Shown: positions 33,122 through 42,260, counted from the first letter of the stretch. The stretch: DNA of 64,000 bases from [Clostridium] fimetarium (GCF_900111235.1 NZ_FOJI01000006.1:1-64000), one strand, 5' to 3'. Numbers and translations are program-made. The notes: a model not told the origin generated them from the letters alone.

Positions 33122-33559
33122 ATGAACAATGAATTAAAGACTGAGTTGAATTCTGTAAAGTTACAGGTATTCTTTGAAGGGCAATTTTGGATTGGTGTTT
33201 TTGAGCGACTATATGATGGGAAATTATCTGTATGTAGGGTGATTTTTGGACCGGAGCCAAAAGATTATGAAATTCTAGAATTTATTTTAGAGAATTACTA
33301 TAACGTTAGATTTAGTCCGGCTGTTGAATCAGATGTAGTGGTAAAGGAGAAAATAAATCCGAAACGTTTGCAAAGAGATATTAAAAAACAAGTTCAGAAT
33401 GTTGAAATTGGAACAAAGTCTCAGCAAGCATTAAAACTTCTACAAGAAGAAAACAAATTTATTAGAAAAATTCGGACTCGTGAACAGAAGGAAGAAGAGA
33501 AAGAATTCCAATTTGAATTGAAAAAGCAAAAAAGAAAAGAGAAACATAAGGGCAGGTAG
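33122..33559 (+). CDS. yjdF: YjdF family protein (DUF2992)
   Basis: A 145-aa protein. KLQVFFEGQFWIGVFER, YEILEFILENYYNVRFSPAV and a highly basic, Glu/Lys-rich C-terminus (KQKRKEKHKGR) identify YjdF. The biochemical function is not established; the family is induced by azaaromatic ligands via its riboswitch. Single-gene unit with terminator. Confidence 0.92.
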   Translation: MNNELKTELNSVKLQVFFEGQFWIGVFERLYDGKLSVCRVIFGPEPKDYEILEFILENYYNVRFSPAVESDVVVKEKINPKRLQRDIKKQVQNVEIGTKSQQALKLLQEENKFIRKIRTREQKEEEKEFQFELKKQKRKEKHKGR

Positions 33560-33602
33560 GAGTATAGTTGCATCCTTAAGAAGGATGAATTTACTTTATC
33601 TG

Positions 33603-33632
33603 AAAGGAGAAGCGTGCTTCTCCTTTTTTTTA
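33603..33632 (+). terminator. Rho-independent terminator
   Basis: AAAGGAGAAGC pairs with GCTTCTCCTTT, followed by T8. It ends yjdF. Confidence 0.9.
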
Positions 33633-33652
33633 TATAAAATAGTAAAGAAATT

Positions 33653-33757
33653 GAAATAATCAATCATAATCCAAATGTTTTCATGGGATATTCTGATACT
33701 ACAACAACAGAACTGAAGTATTTCCAAAACTTGAGAATTTTAAAGATTCTTTCTTAG
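33653..33757 (+). pseudogene. Remnant of an S66 LD-carboxypeptidase
   Basis: The frame encodes EIINHNPNVFMGYSDTT, matching the conserved nucleophile strand (NPKxFxGYSDxT) of LD-carboxypeptidase/MccF proteins. Nothing recognisable precedes it and a stop follows 17 codons later, so it is a fragment. From about 33840 to 33972 another open stretch of about 43 codons encodes a hydrophobic segment (ILPALLLDPIGGILPMGYSF) that I cannot assign. The 33560-34018 gap thus holds a terminator and gene debris. Confidence 0.5.
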
Positions 33758-34018
33758 CATTATGAAGAATAAAATAATTCCAATATGATTTGGCATATGG
33801 TATAGTAAAGGAAATATTAGTAAGAAACGAAAAATATTAACGTTATTACAAAAGCCATAATAAATTGTCATGTTTTAGGAATTATCATACCAATACTACC
33901 AGCCTTATTACTTGATCCAATTGGTGGTATTTTGCCAATGGGCTATTCTTTTTCAACAAGAACTCTATTGTAAGAAATACCATTTGTGTTGTAATTAATT
34001 GCAGAAATGAGGAAGATT

Positions 34019-34879
34019 ATGAAAATTGATTCCATTTTCAAGAAGAAAAAACCAATACTGTCCTTTGAAATATTTCCACCCAAAAAGGAAATAGCGCTAT
34101 TAAATATTGATGAGACCTTGAAAAGCCTAAGTGAATTGAATCCAGATTTTATAAGTGTAACCTTTGGGGCCGGTGGAACTACAACGAATAATTCAACGGT
34201 GGAAATCGCAAAAAAGATTAAACATGAATATAATATTGAGCCATTGGTACATTTGACATGTATAAATTATAGTAAAGCCGAGATTTGCGACATTTTAGAA
34301 CAGCTTAACGACGCAGAAATCAAAAATATATTGGCGTTGCGTGGAGATATTAATCCTGAATTCCCAAGAAAAAATGATTTTACATATGCAAGTGATTTGG
34401 TTTCATTTATAAAACAATATGGCGACTTTTGCATTAGTGGTGCTTGTTATCCAGAATCTCACATCGAGGCAAAAAATGTTTCGGAAGATATTTTGAACTT
34501 GAAGAAAAAGACTGATAATGGTGTAAGTCATTTAATATCACAATTGTTTTTTGATAATAATCTGTTTTATAGTTTTAATAATAAAGTTAGAGTTGCAGGA
34601 GTAAATGTTCCTATAGAAGCAGGAATTATGCCAGTTATTAATAAAACGCAGATAGATAAAATGATTTCTTTGTGTGGTGCATCTTTACCAACAGACTTAA
34701 GAAAGATGATTCAAAAACATGAAAATAACTGTGATGCATTATTTGATGCAGGAATTGAATATGCAATTGATCAGATAAAAGATTTATTGGAACATGATGT
34801 AGAAGGTATTCATATATTTACAATGAATAATCCTATCGTAGCTAGAAAAATCTGCGAAGGAATTAGGCCATTATTATAA
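34019..34879 (+). CDS. metF: Methylenetetrahydrofolate reductase
   Basis: A 286-aa FAD enzyme converting methylene- to methyl-tetrahydrofolate. SFEIFPPKKE, VTFGAGGTTTNNS, ALRGDI, SGACYPESH, and AGIMPV are characteristic. GAGGAAG favours the ATG at 34019. A flavodoxin-fold gene follows 25 bp later; clostridial MetF accepts electrons from varied donors, so the pair may be functional, though unproven. Confidence 0.93.
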   Translation: MKIDSIFKKKKPILSFEIFPPKKEIALLNIDETLKSLSELNPDFISVTFGAGGTTTNNSTVEIAKKIKHEYNIEPLVHLTCINYSKAEICDILEQLNDAEIKNILALRGDINPEFPRKNDFTYASDLVSFIKQYGDFCISGACYPESHIEAKNVSEDILNLKKKTDNGVSHLISQLFFDNNLFYSFNNKVRVAGVNVPIEAGIMPVINKTQIDKMISLCGASLPTDLRKMIQKHENNCDALFDAGIEYAIDQIKDLLEHDVEGIHIFTMNNPIVARKICEGIRPLL

Positions 34880-34904
34880 ATTTAAAAAATCGGAGGAAAT
34901 TAAA

Positions 34905-35366
34905 ATGAACATAGGAATTATTGTACATTCTCATACAGGAAATACACTTTCAGTTGCAGAAAAAATCAAAGAAAAATTTATAGCAGAAGGACATTTGGTG
35001 ACTTTAGAACAGGTGATTGCAGTAAACGAGGATCCTGGCGCCGCTGCAAATGTTGAACTAAAGACGATTCCGGACATCACAGGATATGATATGATTATTT
35101 TTGGTGCACCAGTGCGGGCCTTTTCATTATCACCAGTTATGTTACTTTATTTAAATCAATTGTCATCACTTCAAGGCAAGAAGATTAGCTGCTTTGTTAC
35201 TCAGCAACTTCCATTCACCTGGTTGGGTGGAAACAGATCCATAAAACAAATGAAAAAAGCTGTAATTGCAAAAAAAGGAACTGTTAATGAAACTGGGGTT
35301 GTGAATTGGTCTAGTAAAAATCGTGAAGATTTGATTACGGATTTCATCAATAAGCTGGCAAAATAA
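34905..35366 (+). CDS. Flavodoxin
   Basis: A 153-aa flavodoxin with FMN phosphate loop VHSHTGNTLSVAE and second flavin loop IFGAPVRAFSLSPVM. Small electron carrier. Cotranscribed with metF (CGGAGG site). Confidence 0.88.
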   Translation: MNIGIIVHSHTGNTLSVAEKIKEKFIAEGHLVTLEQVIAVNEDPGAAANVELKTIPDITGYDMIIFGAPVRAFSLSPVMLLYLNQLSSLQGKKISCFVTQQLPFTWLGGNRSIKQMKKAVIAKKGTVNETGVVNWSSKNREDLITDFINKLAK

Positions 35367-35471
35367 CTATAAAAGCGATTCGACCAAAAGAAGGGAATAG
35401 CTTTATACGCACATTTGCGATATAATATAATAGTTAGTACGTGAATATGTTCCAAAAGAGAGGTTTAATCT

Positions 35472-35672
35472 ATGAAATGTTTGATTTTACATAATGAAGA
35501 AATATCAGAAGAAGATTGCAAAATTGTAACGGTTGAGTCATATAATGAAAAGTGGGGTAAGTTACTGCCAAAGAAATGCAAAAGGATTGCAGGATGGAAC
35601 TGGATTTGCAAGAATTGCGCATATCATAAAAAACCTGAAAATGCAAAGAAAGCGAAATACTTTAATTATTAA
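35472..35672 (+). CDS. Small Cys-containing protein of unknown function
   Basis: A 66-aa basic protein with five cysteines (Cys3, 16, 36, 46, 49) and aromatic segments WNWICKNCAYHKK and YNEKWGKLLPKK. WICKNC gives a CxxC. AGAGAGG precedes the start and a terminator follows, which supports a real gene. No family recognised; a small zinc- or nucleic-acid-binding protein is possible. Confidence 0.6.
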   Translation: MKCLILHNEEISEEDCKIVTVESYNEKWGKLLPKKCKRIAGWNWICKNCAYHKKPENAKKAKYFNY

Positions 35673-35688
35673 TAAAGGAAAAAATTAG

Positions 35689-35721
35689 TTGAACATTGGC
35701 AGAGGCTGATGTTCATTTTTT
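35689..35721 (+). terminator. Rho-independent terminator
   Basis: TGAACAT pairs with ATGTTCA across a 12-nt loop, then T7. It ends the small-protein gene. Confidence 0.8.
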
Positions 35722-35835
35722 TGCATCAAGATTTATGTTAAATAGTATCACGGATAGTAACGAATGCCAAACATATTTTATGAAGCATAATGAATAATTC
35801 AGGCTCCATATTGTACATATTAAAGATATGCAAAG

Positions 35836-35864
35836 TTGACTTGATTTTTAATTTCATCTATACT
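35836..35864 (+). promoter_or_regulatory. Promoter of the HAD-MtlD gene
   Basis: TTGACT at 35836-35841 and TATACT at 35859-35864, 17-bp spacing. Confidence 0.6.
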
Positions 35865-35905
35865 ATACAAATTAACACTATGAACATTCATAGTAAGGAG
35901 GAAGT

Positions 35906-38089
35906 ATGATTTTCGAAAATAAGATATTTGAAGCGGCTATATTTGATATGGACGGAACGATGTTTGATACAGAGAAACTAAGATTTAAGATGCTAAAAGA
36001 GGCATCTTATGAACTTTATAATGAAGAGATTCTTGATTCTATACTTTTTGATTCATTGGGCATCAGCGCTGTTAATGGAGAAATTTTGGCCAAGAAGTAT
36101 TATGGAGAGGAATATCCCTACAAGGAAATTCGTGAACGGGCTGATAATTTGGAAAGACAATATGTACGTGAAAATGGTGTTCCGGTAAAGGATGGTCTAT
36201 ACAATCTTTTGGAACGATTGAAGAAAAATCATATATTTATTGCTTTGGCAACCTCAAGCAGACGAGAAATCGCCGAAGAATATCTAATAAGGGCAAAGGT
36301 TTTACGATATTTTGATATCCTTGTTTGTGGTGATGAGGTGGAGAATGGGAAACCAGATCCAGAAATATTTATAAAAGCTGCAAGTGAATTAAGTTGCGAT
36401 CCATCTAATTGTTTGATCTTTGAAGATTCGGAAAATGGTATTTTAGCTGCATCTGCTTCTGGTGGTATGCCCATTTTCATTAAGGATATCAAGGATATCA
36501 GCGAAAGCACTAAGAAATTGGCATTTAAATCTTATCATGATATATCTGGATTTGTGGAGGATATTATCCCACTTACACACAAATTCCCCGTTCCCGATCT
36601 AAATGAACAGTTTCCGTTTAGTCAGGATCATATAATCGCTGGAATTCATGGGTTTGGTGCAATTGGCGGAGGTTATTTGGCTCAGATATTTTCACATTGG
36701 GACGGTTATACAAGACCATACCAGATTATTGGTGCAACCCGAAATGAAGCTCTGCGCCAAGTAGTAAATTCAATTGGTAAATACAGTATAAAATTTGAAA
36801 GCCTTGCTTACTTTCAAACAATTGAAGATATCCATTTGATTGATATTCAAGACAACGAAGAAGTTATTAAAATGTATGAAGTGTCTAAAATAATTGGTAT
36901 ATCACTTCCTGAATCGGCTATTCGTTTACAAGCAAATGTCATCGCAAAGGGGCTTCTGAATCGCTACGAGAAGGAATTGGAGCCACTTACAATATTGATT
37001 ATTATGAATAAAATCAATCCCGGTCGCTTCGTTAGAACGCATGTAATGAATGCTTTAAAAACAATTACGGATGAAAAAACTGCAACTGCAGTAATAAAGA
37101 ATACGTATTTTTGCGAAACAGTAGTGAATCGAATGGTTTCTGCAATACCTTATGAGGTTATCATTGAAAAACTGCAGAATAATATTCAGAATCTTCATCG
37201 TAATATATTTCAATATTCTGATGATTTAAAGAAATTATTTGAATTTTCGCAGGTTTATCATGATGATGAATATTTGAAAAATGGAAAACGAAGAAAAAAG
37301 AGAACTAAAAATGCAATTTACGATATTAGTAATTTCGAAAATTTCTATGCTGTTTCCAAGTTTGCAAATGAACTTACAGATTTAAATGTAACATTGTTTA
37401 GTTCCGAACCGGATATGCCGCTTTTCGCAAGTAATAGTAGTCCTTTACTTTCTACGCTTCGACAGATAGTAGTAATTGATGATATTAAATCAATGCAGGA
37501 GATAAAAAATAAATTATCCAATGGGACTCATGCAATTATAGCTTGGTATTCTAGATTGCTAGGATATAATAGTATCGGTCAGGGGATGGGCGATATCCGC
37601 GTTGAAAAATTAGCACTAAATATTATGAAATCTGAGATTAAGCCTGCCTTATTAATAGAAAATCCTGATTTTCAAAAGTATATCACTTCATTTATCACTA
37701 ATTTTATTAAACGTTGCCGCATTTCATTCAATGATAAATGTTCTAGAGTTGGCAGAGACCCTCTTCGTAAATTACAAAATGGTGAACGTATTATAGGTGC
37801 AATCCAATTAGCACAGAAATATCAAATATCAACGAAAAATCTCGAGTTTGGCGTAGCATGTGCCATTCTTTATTCCATCCGATTTGCGACGGGTAATAAT
37901 ACGGAAGCGGGAAAAGTGAAAGAGCTTTACGAAAAAAATCATACTGTAGCTGATATCTTAACCTACAGCGGCGATTACAATAAGTCAAAATATCCAGGCC
38001 TAGATTTAGAACAGAATCGTGAACTGATAGATCGAATACAAGAGATATTCAACAGAATCGAAGTCGAAATCCCTATAATAATTGATTGA
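35906..38089 (+). CDS. HAD phosphatase fused to mannitol-1-phosphate dehydrogenase
   Basis: A 727-aa bifunctional protein. Residues 1 to about 215 are a HAD phosphatase of the beta-phosphoglucomutase type: AAIFDMDGTMFDTE (Asp14, Asp16), LATSSRREIAEE, GKPDPEIF and IFEDSENGI. From about 240 a long-chain polyol dehydrogenase follows: GIHGFGAIGGGYLA for NAD(H), the catalytic K-x4-N-x2-H (Lys534, Asn539, His542) and SRVGRDPLRKL (from Ser613). This order matches the Acinetobacter MtlD that turns fructose-6-phosphate into mannitol in one polypeptide. Here it would make mannitol, perhaps as a compatible solute. A Nudix gene follows after 15 bp. Confidence 0.87.
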   Translation: MIFENKIFEAAIFDMDGTMFDTEKLRFKMLKEASYELYNEEILDSILFDSLGISAVNGEILAKKYYGEEYPYKEIRERADNLERQYVRENGVPVKDGLYNLLERLKKNHIFIALATSSRREIAEEYLIRAKVLRYFDILVCGDEVENGKPDPEIFIKAASELSCDPSNCLIFEDSENGILAASASGGMPIFIKDIKDISESTKKLAFKSYHDISGFVEDIIPLTHKFPVPDLNEQFPFSQDHIIAGIHGFGAIGGGYLAQIFSHWDGYTRPYQIIGATRNEALRQVVNSIGKYSIKFESLAYFQTIEDIHLIDIQDNEEVIKMYEVSKIIGISLPESAIRLQANVIAKGLLNRYEKELEPLTILIIMNKINPGRFVRTHVMNALKTITDEKTATAVIKNTYFCETVVNRMVSAIPYEVIIEKLQNNIQNLHRNIFQYSDDLKKLFEFSQVYHDDEYLKNGKRRKKRTKNAIYDISNFENFYAVSKFANELTDLNVTLFSSEPDMPLFASNSSPLLSTLRQIVVIDDIKSMQEIKNKLSNGTHAIIAWYSRLLGYNSIGQGMGDIRVEKLALNIMKSEIKPALLIENPDFQKYITSFITNFIKRCRISFNDKCSRVGRDPLRKLQNGERIIGAIQLAQKYQISTKNLEFGVACAILYSIRFATGNNTEAGKVKELYEKNHTVADILTYSGDYNKSKYPGLDLEQNRELIDRIQEIFNRIEVEIPIIID

Positions 38090-38104
38090 TTACAGGAGGG
38101 GTTT

Positions 38105-38767
38105 ATGCAATTATCAACATTATGTTATATAGAACAAGATGGAAAATATCTTATGCTTCATAGAACCAAGAAAGCCAATGACCAGAGCCATGACAAATGG
38201 CTTGGTATAGGCGGCAAGTTTGAAGCGGATGAAAGCCCAGAGGACTGTCTTCTTCGTGAGGTAAAGGAAGAGACAGGCTTAACATTAATGGATTATAATT
38301 TCCGTGGAATTGTCACATTTATTTCAGATGAATGGGAAACAGAATATATGCACTTATTTACAGCAACAGGATTTCAAGGTGAATTAATAGAGTGCGATGA
38401 AGGTAAGCTTGAATGGATTGATAAAACGGAAGTTTTAGCGCTTAACATATGGGAAGGTGATAAGATATTTTTAAAACGCCTGAATGGCAATAAAGAATTC
38501 TTTTCATTAAAGCTAGAATATCGTGGGGATATGCTCATAAAATCAATAATGCAGGATTCAAACGATGCAAAGAACGAGAAAAATAATTTGCTTGGATATG
38601 AACGTATGTACCGAGAATTGAAGCAGTCTCAGGTCAAAGTCATAGCCGATATGGCAGATTTAAAGGCAAAAGGCAAGACCAATTCCGTTACTTATAAACA
38701 GCTCATGGTAAAGAAACTGAATAATCAAAGTATTATATCAATGATTGAAATATATGTTTCTTACTAG
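38105..38767 (+). CDS. Nudix hydrolase with C-terminal helical extension
   Basis: A 220-aa protein. The Nudix box GGKFEADESPEDCLLREVKEETG is complete (positions about 38-60), with the MutT/8-oxo-dGTPase-like start LCYIEQDGKYLMLHR. After about residue 150, an extension of 70 aa contains MYRELKQSQVKVIADM and NSVTYKQLMVKKL, a helical module seen on several Lachnospiraceae proteins but of unknown role. Probably hydrolyses a nucleotide derivative. Cotranscribed with the HAD-MtlD gene. Confidence 0.85.
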   Translation: MQLSTLCYIEQDGKYLMLHRTKKANDQSHDKWLGIGGKFEADESPEDCLLREVKEETGLTLMDYNFRGIVTFISDEWETEYMHLFTATGFQGELIECDEGKLEWIDKTEVLALNIWEGDKIFLKRLNGNKEFFSLKLEYRGDMLIKSIMQDSNDAKNEKNNLLGYERMYRELKQSQVKVIADMADLKAKGKTNSVTYKQLMVKKLNNQSIISMIEIYVSY

Positions 38768-38798
38768 GCCAATCTTTGCTTTTTTAGAGGATATTATA

Positions 38799-38827
38799 TT
38801 GTACATGAAATATTTTAATGATATAAT
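38799..38827 (+). promoter_or_regulatory. Promoter of the SPFH/NAD-kinase-like pair
   Basis: TTGTAC at 38799-38804 and consensus TATAAT at 38822-38827, 17-bp spacing. Confidence 0.6.
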
Positions 38828-38890
38828 TGGTAAAATATAGAATTATAATTTCGTTAATTAGTTTGAATTCGATACTAGAAGGGGGCAATT

Positions 38891-39907
38891 ATGTTCGGAA
38901 TAAAGTCTGTTAAGTTTCAACCCAATGAGTATGTGTTAATGTACAGGAATGGGAAAGTAGTAAAGGAGGGTGCAGGCATTTCGCTTTATTATTTTGCACC
39001 AACTACGTCTATTGTAGTGGTACCAATTGGAAGTGTGGATGCTCCATTTATTTATGAGGAAGTTACGTCTGATTTTCAGACAGTTACTGTTCAAGGTCAG
39101 ATTACATATCGTATTGTAGATCAAAAGAAAATTGCATCATTACTTAACTACTCATTAGATTTAAAGGGAAATGGATATTCATCTGATGATTACAAAAAGC
39201 TTCCACAAAGAGTTGTAAATATCGTAAGAGTATTGACTAAAAAAACACTTGAGGCATTACAATTGAAAGATGCTATTAAATCAAGTGAGGTTTTAGCAAA
39301 GGAAATATTAAATGATATTAAACAAAACGAAGAAATTAATCTACTAGGAATTGAGATCCTAGGGCTTTCCATTCTTGCAATTCTTCCAAATAAAGAAACT
39401 GCAAGGGCATTAGAGGCACAAACGAGGGAGCAAATTCTAAAACTTGCAGATGAAGCTATTTATGTAAGACGCAATGCCTCGATTGATCAGGAACGAGCTA
39501 TAAAAGAAAATGAATTTAATACAGATATCGCTGTTGAAAACAAGAAAAAACAAGTAAGAGAAACAGAATTAGAGACAGAAAAAGCTGTTCAGGTTATGCA
39601 AAATCAACTAAAAAAAGATCAATTGAAGTTTGATATTGTATTAGAAGAAGATAGAAAGAATCTGATAGAAATATCTGTTGAAAATTCAAAAACGGAAGCA
39701 GATTTAAAAGCTTACGAATTATCAGCAATTATGAAGGTACTTGAAACCATCAATCCAAATATTATTCAGTCCCTTGCAAGTATTGGTATGAAACCGAACC
39801 AACTGATAGCCTTAGCATTTAATGAATTGGCTGGAAATGCAGAAAAAATTGGGCAACTTAATATTTCACCTGATTTATTACAGGAGATTATTAAGGAGAA
39901 TAGATAA
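38891..39907 (+). CDS. SPFH (band 7) domain protein
   Basis: A 338-aa protein. An SPFH domain covers about residues 15-190 (VPIGSVDAPFIYEEVTSDFQTVTVQGQITY, IEILGLSILAILP), then a Glu/Lys/Gln-rich coiled coil (about 195-280) and a short flotillin-like tail (SIGMKPNQLIALAFNELA). Unlike stomatins it lacks an N-terminal TM, so it is cytoplasmic or peripheral. Such proteins form large oligomers. Followed after 2 bp by the kinase-like gene, so the two are almost certainly a unit. Confidence 0.83.
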   Translation: MFGIKSVKFQPNEYVLMYRNGKVVKEGAGISLYYFAPTTSIVVVPIGSVDAPFIYEEVTSDFQTVTVQGQITYRIVDQKKIASLLNYSLDLKGNGYSSDDYKKLPQRVVNIVRVLTKKTLEALQLKDAIKSSEVLAKEILNDIKQNEEINLLGIEILGLSILAILPNKETARALEAQTREQILKLADEAIYVRRNASIDQERAIKENEFNTDIAVENKKKQVRETELETEKAVQVMQNQLKKDQLKFDIVLEEDRKNLIEISVENSKTEADLKAYELSAIMKVLETINPNIIQSLASIGMKPNQLIALAFNELAGNAEKIGQLNISPDLLQEIIKENR

Positions 39908-39909
39908 TA

Positions 39910-40848
39910 ATGGAACGATTAACGGAGAATAAGATTGTTATTATTAAAAGAAAAACGCGACTTGAAGATTTGATTTCAAGATATAATACAATTGAACAAG
40001 CAAAGTTTTACATAGAACATTTAGGAAGCGATTTTTCAGATTATATGAAAGAAGATGAACAATACAAAAAGGTACTAGCAACTGCAACAAATGATTTGGA
40101 ATCATTAGGCAGATTGCAATTAGTTGATAGAGAGTATGTATCTAATTTTATATTTGGTGCAGATGATATCGTGATTGTAATTGGCCAAGATGGATTAGTT
40201 GCGAATACATTAAAATATCTGTCGAACCAACTTCTGATTGGTGTTAATCCTGATCCAAGAAGATGGGATGGTGTTTTACTACCTTTTGAAGTAAATGATT
40301 TGAAATTAGTTGTCCAAGATGTGATGAAGAAAAATAGACGTATCAAAGAAGTTACAATGGCAAAAGCAACGTTAAATGATGGCCAGAGTATTTACGCGGT
40401 GAATGATTTATTTATAGGTCAAAGAACACATGTATCTTCAAGATATCATATACAATTAGGTAATCAAAACGAATATCAATCTTCTAGCGGTATTATCGTA
40501 TCAACAGGACTTGGCTCAACCGGATGGATGAAGAGTGTACTTTTAGGTGCCACTAGCATAGTAAATCAAATGTCAAATAAGCTAATTTGCGAACCGCAAC
40601 AAAATAATCAAAACTGGAATGCGGATTACCTGTATTTTTCTGTTCGTGAGCCGTTTCCTAGTAGAATCACGAAAGCAAATATTGTCTTTGGTAAAGTTAC
40701 AAATCAATGCCCGATGAAAATCTCATCACAAATGCCTGAAAATGGGGTTATATTTAGTGATGGTGTGGAAAATGATTTCTTGAATTTTAATTCTGGAATC
40801 GAGGTTACAATTACCATGGCTGAAAAAATTGGCCATTTAGTAGTTTGA
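39910..40848 (+). CDS. NAD-kinase-like protein partnered with SPFH
   Basis: A 312-aa protein with the NAD/diacylglycerol-kinase fold: IVIVIGQDGLVANTLKYL at the GGDGT position (Gly-Gln-Asp-Gly), GVNPDP, AVNDLFIGQ at the NE/D motif, and GIIVSTGLGSTGWMKS at the GTGSTA motif. Asp in GQDG and the Gly-Ser-Thr-Gly are kept. The N-terminal 100 residues (KIVIIKRKTRLEDLISRYNT) are also kinase-like. The GGDG to GQDG change leaves its activity open. The constitutive NAD kinase is normally elsewhere, so this is a specialised paralogue serving the SPFH protein. Confidence 0.78.
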   Translation: MERLTENKIVIIKRKTRLEDLISRYNTIEQAKFYIEHLGSDFSDYMKEDEQYKKVLATATNDLESLGRLQLVDREYVSNFIFGADDIVIVIGQDGLVANTLKYLSNQLLIGVNPDPRRWDGVLLPFEVNDLKLVVQDVMKKNRRIKEVTMAKATLNDGQSIYAVNDLFIGQRTHVSSRYHIQLGNQNEYQSSSGIIVSTGLGSTGWMKSVLLGATSIVNQMSNKLICEPQQNNQNWNADYLYFSVREPFPSRITKANIVFGKVTNQCPMKISSQMPENGVIFSDGVENDFLNFNSGIEVTITMAEKIGHLVV

Positions 40849-40863
40849 TGAAGTATTAAATTA

Positions 40864-40906
40864 TATGGAAAAGAGACAGCTGACAAAGTAGTCTCTTTTT
40901 CATATA
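40864..40906 (+). terminator. Rho-independent terminator
   Basis: GAAAAGAGAC pairs with GTCTCTTTTTC around a 13-nt loop and is flanked by TATG/CATA. It ends the SPFH pair. From here to 41212 no gene is seen; a second hairpin lies at 41103. Confidence 0.88.
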
Positions 40907-41102
40907 ATAAGCTAGCTGACATTTGCAAAAATGCAGTTTAGCAGCGAAGAAATATATCAATTTACAAATGCTTCTACATAGAAGAAAATGCTTGTAATAA
41001 CGAATAAAAAGTTATAAAATTAATACAAGTGTAAAATATTGGGGAATACTTTGCCGTAAGGAATATAAGGGTTTGTTTTATCATAATAGGAGTGGATTTT
41101 CA

Positions 41103-41140
41103 CTGCAGGTTTCCCCAAAGAAGTCTGCAGCCTTTTTAAT
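41103..41140 (+). terminator. Hairpin before the 2-hydroxyacid dehydrogenase gene
   Basis: CTGCAG pairs with CTGCAG across a 16-nt loop containing GTTTCCCC, followed by CCTTTTT. It is 75 nt upstream of the start and 200 nt after the previous terminator, so it looks like a leader attenuator. Confidence 0.5.
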
Positions 41141-41212
41141 ATATTAGCGGATATTAAAGTAAAAATATCAGAATAAGTAAAATAAAAATCTCTAATAATA
41201 GGAGTGAATTAT

Positions 41213-42160
41213 ATGAAATTTCGCGTATTGATTCCACAAGATATAACGGAACCAGGAAAAAGATATCTAGAAGAAAATAATTGTGAAATATCCATTTTAG
41301 ATGATTGTTCAATAGAAAATATTTGTAAGAACATTGTAGATTGTGATGCGATTTTGACACGAACAGCTATGCTTACGCAGGAAGTGTTTGAAAGTGGAAA
41401 AAAGTTAAAGGTAATTGCAAAACATGGCGTCGGTTATGATAATGTTGATGTAGAAGCGGCTACGCGACATCATATACAGGTCTGCTACACGCCTGAGGCA
41501 AATGCAGGATCAGTTGCAGAACATACGATGGCTTTGATTTTAGCTTGTGCAAAGAAGCTTGTTTATATGAATCGGATAACAATAAATGGTCAATGGGAGC
41601 AACGTAATAGGGTACGAACGATGAATGTGGCTGGAAAAACACTAGGCATTATTGGATATGGAAGAATTGGACATCTTGTTGCAAAGGCGGCTGCTTATGG
41701 CTTTGATATGCAAATATTAGTATTTTGCCATCATCCTGGAAAGAATAATTTGCCAGATTATGTGACTGAATGCAGTGATATTAACGACATATTTAAGAAA
41801 TCAGATTTTGTATCTATCCATTCGTCTTTAACAGAAGAAACAATCAAACTGGTAAATAAAGAACGGCTACAGATGATGAAAAACACTGCATTTTTAATTA
41901 ATACAGCACGTGGAGGGGAGGTGGATGAAACGGCACTGTATGAGGCGCTATATAAAGGAACAATTGGGGGGGCAGGATTGGATGTTTTCGAAGAGGAACC
42001 GGCTTCAAAAGAAAATCCACTTTTTACGTTAGACAATGTAATCGTTTCTCCACATAATGCTTCACTGACACAAGAAGCTATGGATCAAATGGGTCTTGAT
42101 GCAGCAAAAGGAATTATAGAAGTGCTGTATGGGAAAAAGGTTACTTGGCCAGTGAATTAA
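41213..42160 (+). CDS. D-2-hydroxyacid dehydrogenase (phosphoglycerate-dehydrogenase-like)
   Basis: A 315-aa NAD-dependent dehydrogenase. NAD site GIIGYGRIGHLVAKAA, catalytic Arg in INTARGGEVDE, Glu in LDVFEEEP, and His in SPHNAS. It lacks the ACT domain of long SerA, so substrate may be 3-phosphoglycerate or another 2-hydroxyacid. AGGAG at about 41200 favours the ATG at 41213 over the GTG at 41204. Confidence 0.9.
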   Translation: MKFRVLIPQDITEPGKRYLEENNCEISILDDCSIENICKNIVDCDAILTRTAMLTQEVFESGKKLKVIAKHGVGYDNVDVEAATRHHIQVCYTPEANAGSVAEHTMALILACAKKLVYMNRITINGQWEQRNRVRTMNVAGKTLGIIGYGRIGHLVAKAAAYGFDMQILVFCHHPGKNNLPDYVTECSDINDIFKKSDFVSIHSSLTEETIKLVNKERLQMMKNTAFLINTARGGEVDETALYEALYKGTIGGAGLDVFEEEPASKENPLFTLDNVIVSPHNASLTQEAMDQMGLDAAKGIIEVLYGKKVTWPVN

Positions 42161-42260
42161 GAATATCTTGAAGGTTTAATTCAATGTTGGAAGTACAAAA
42201 AAGTATTTTGGGGAACAACAAATATGAGAAAGAAGATTTGAAAGAGATAGGGGAATGTAA

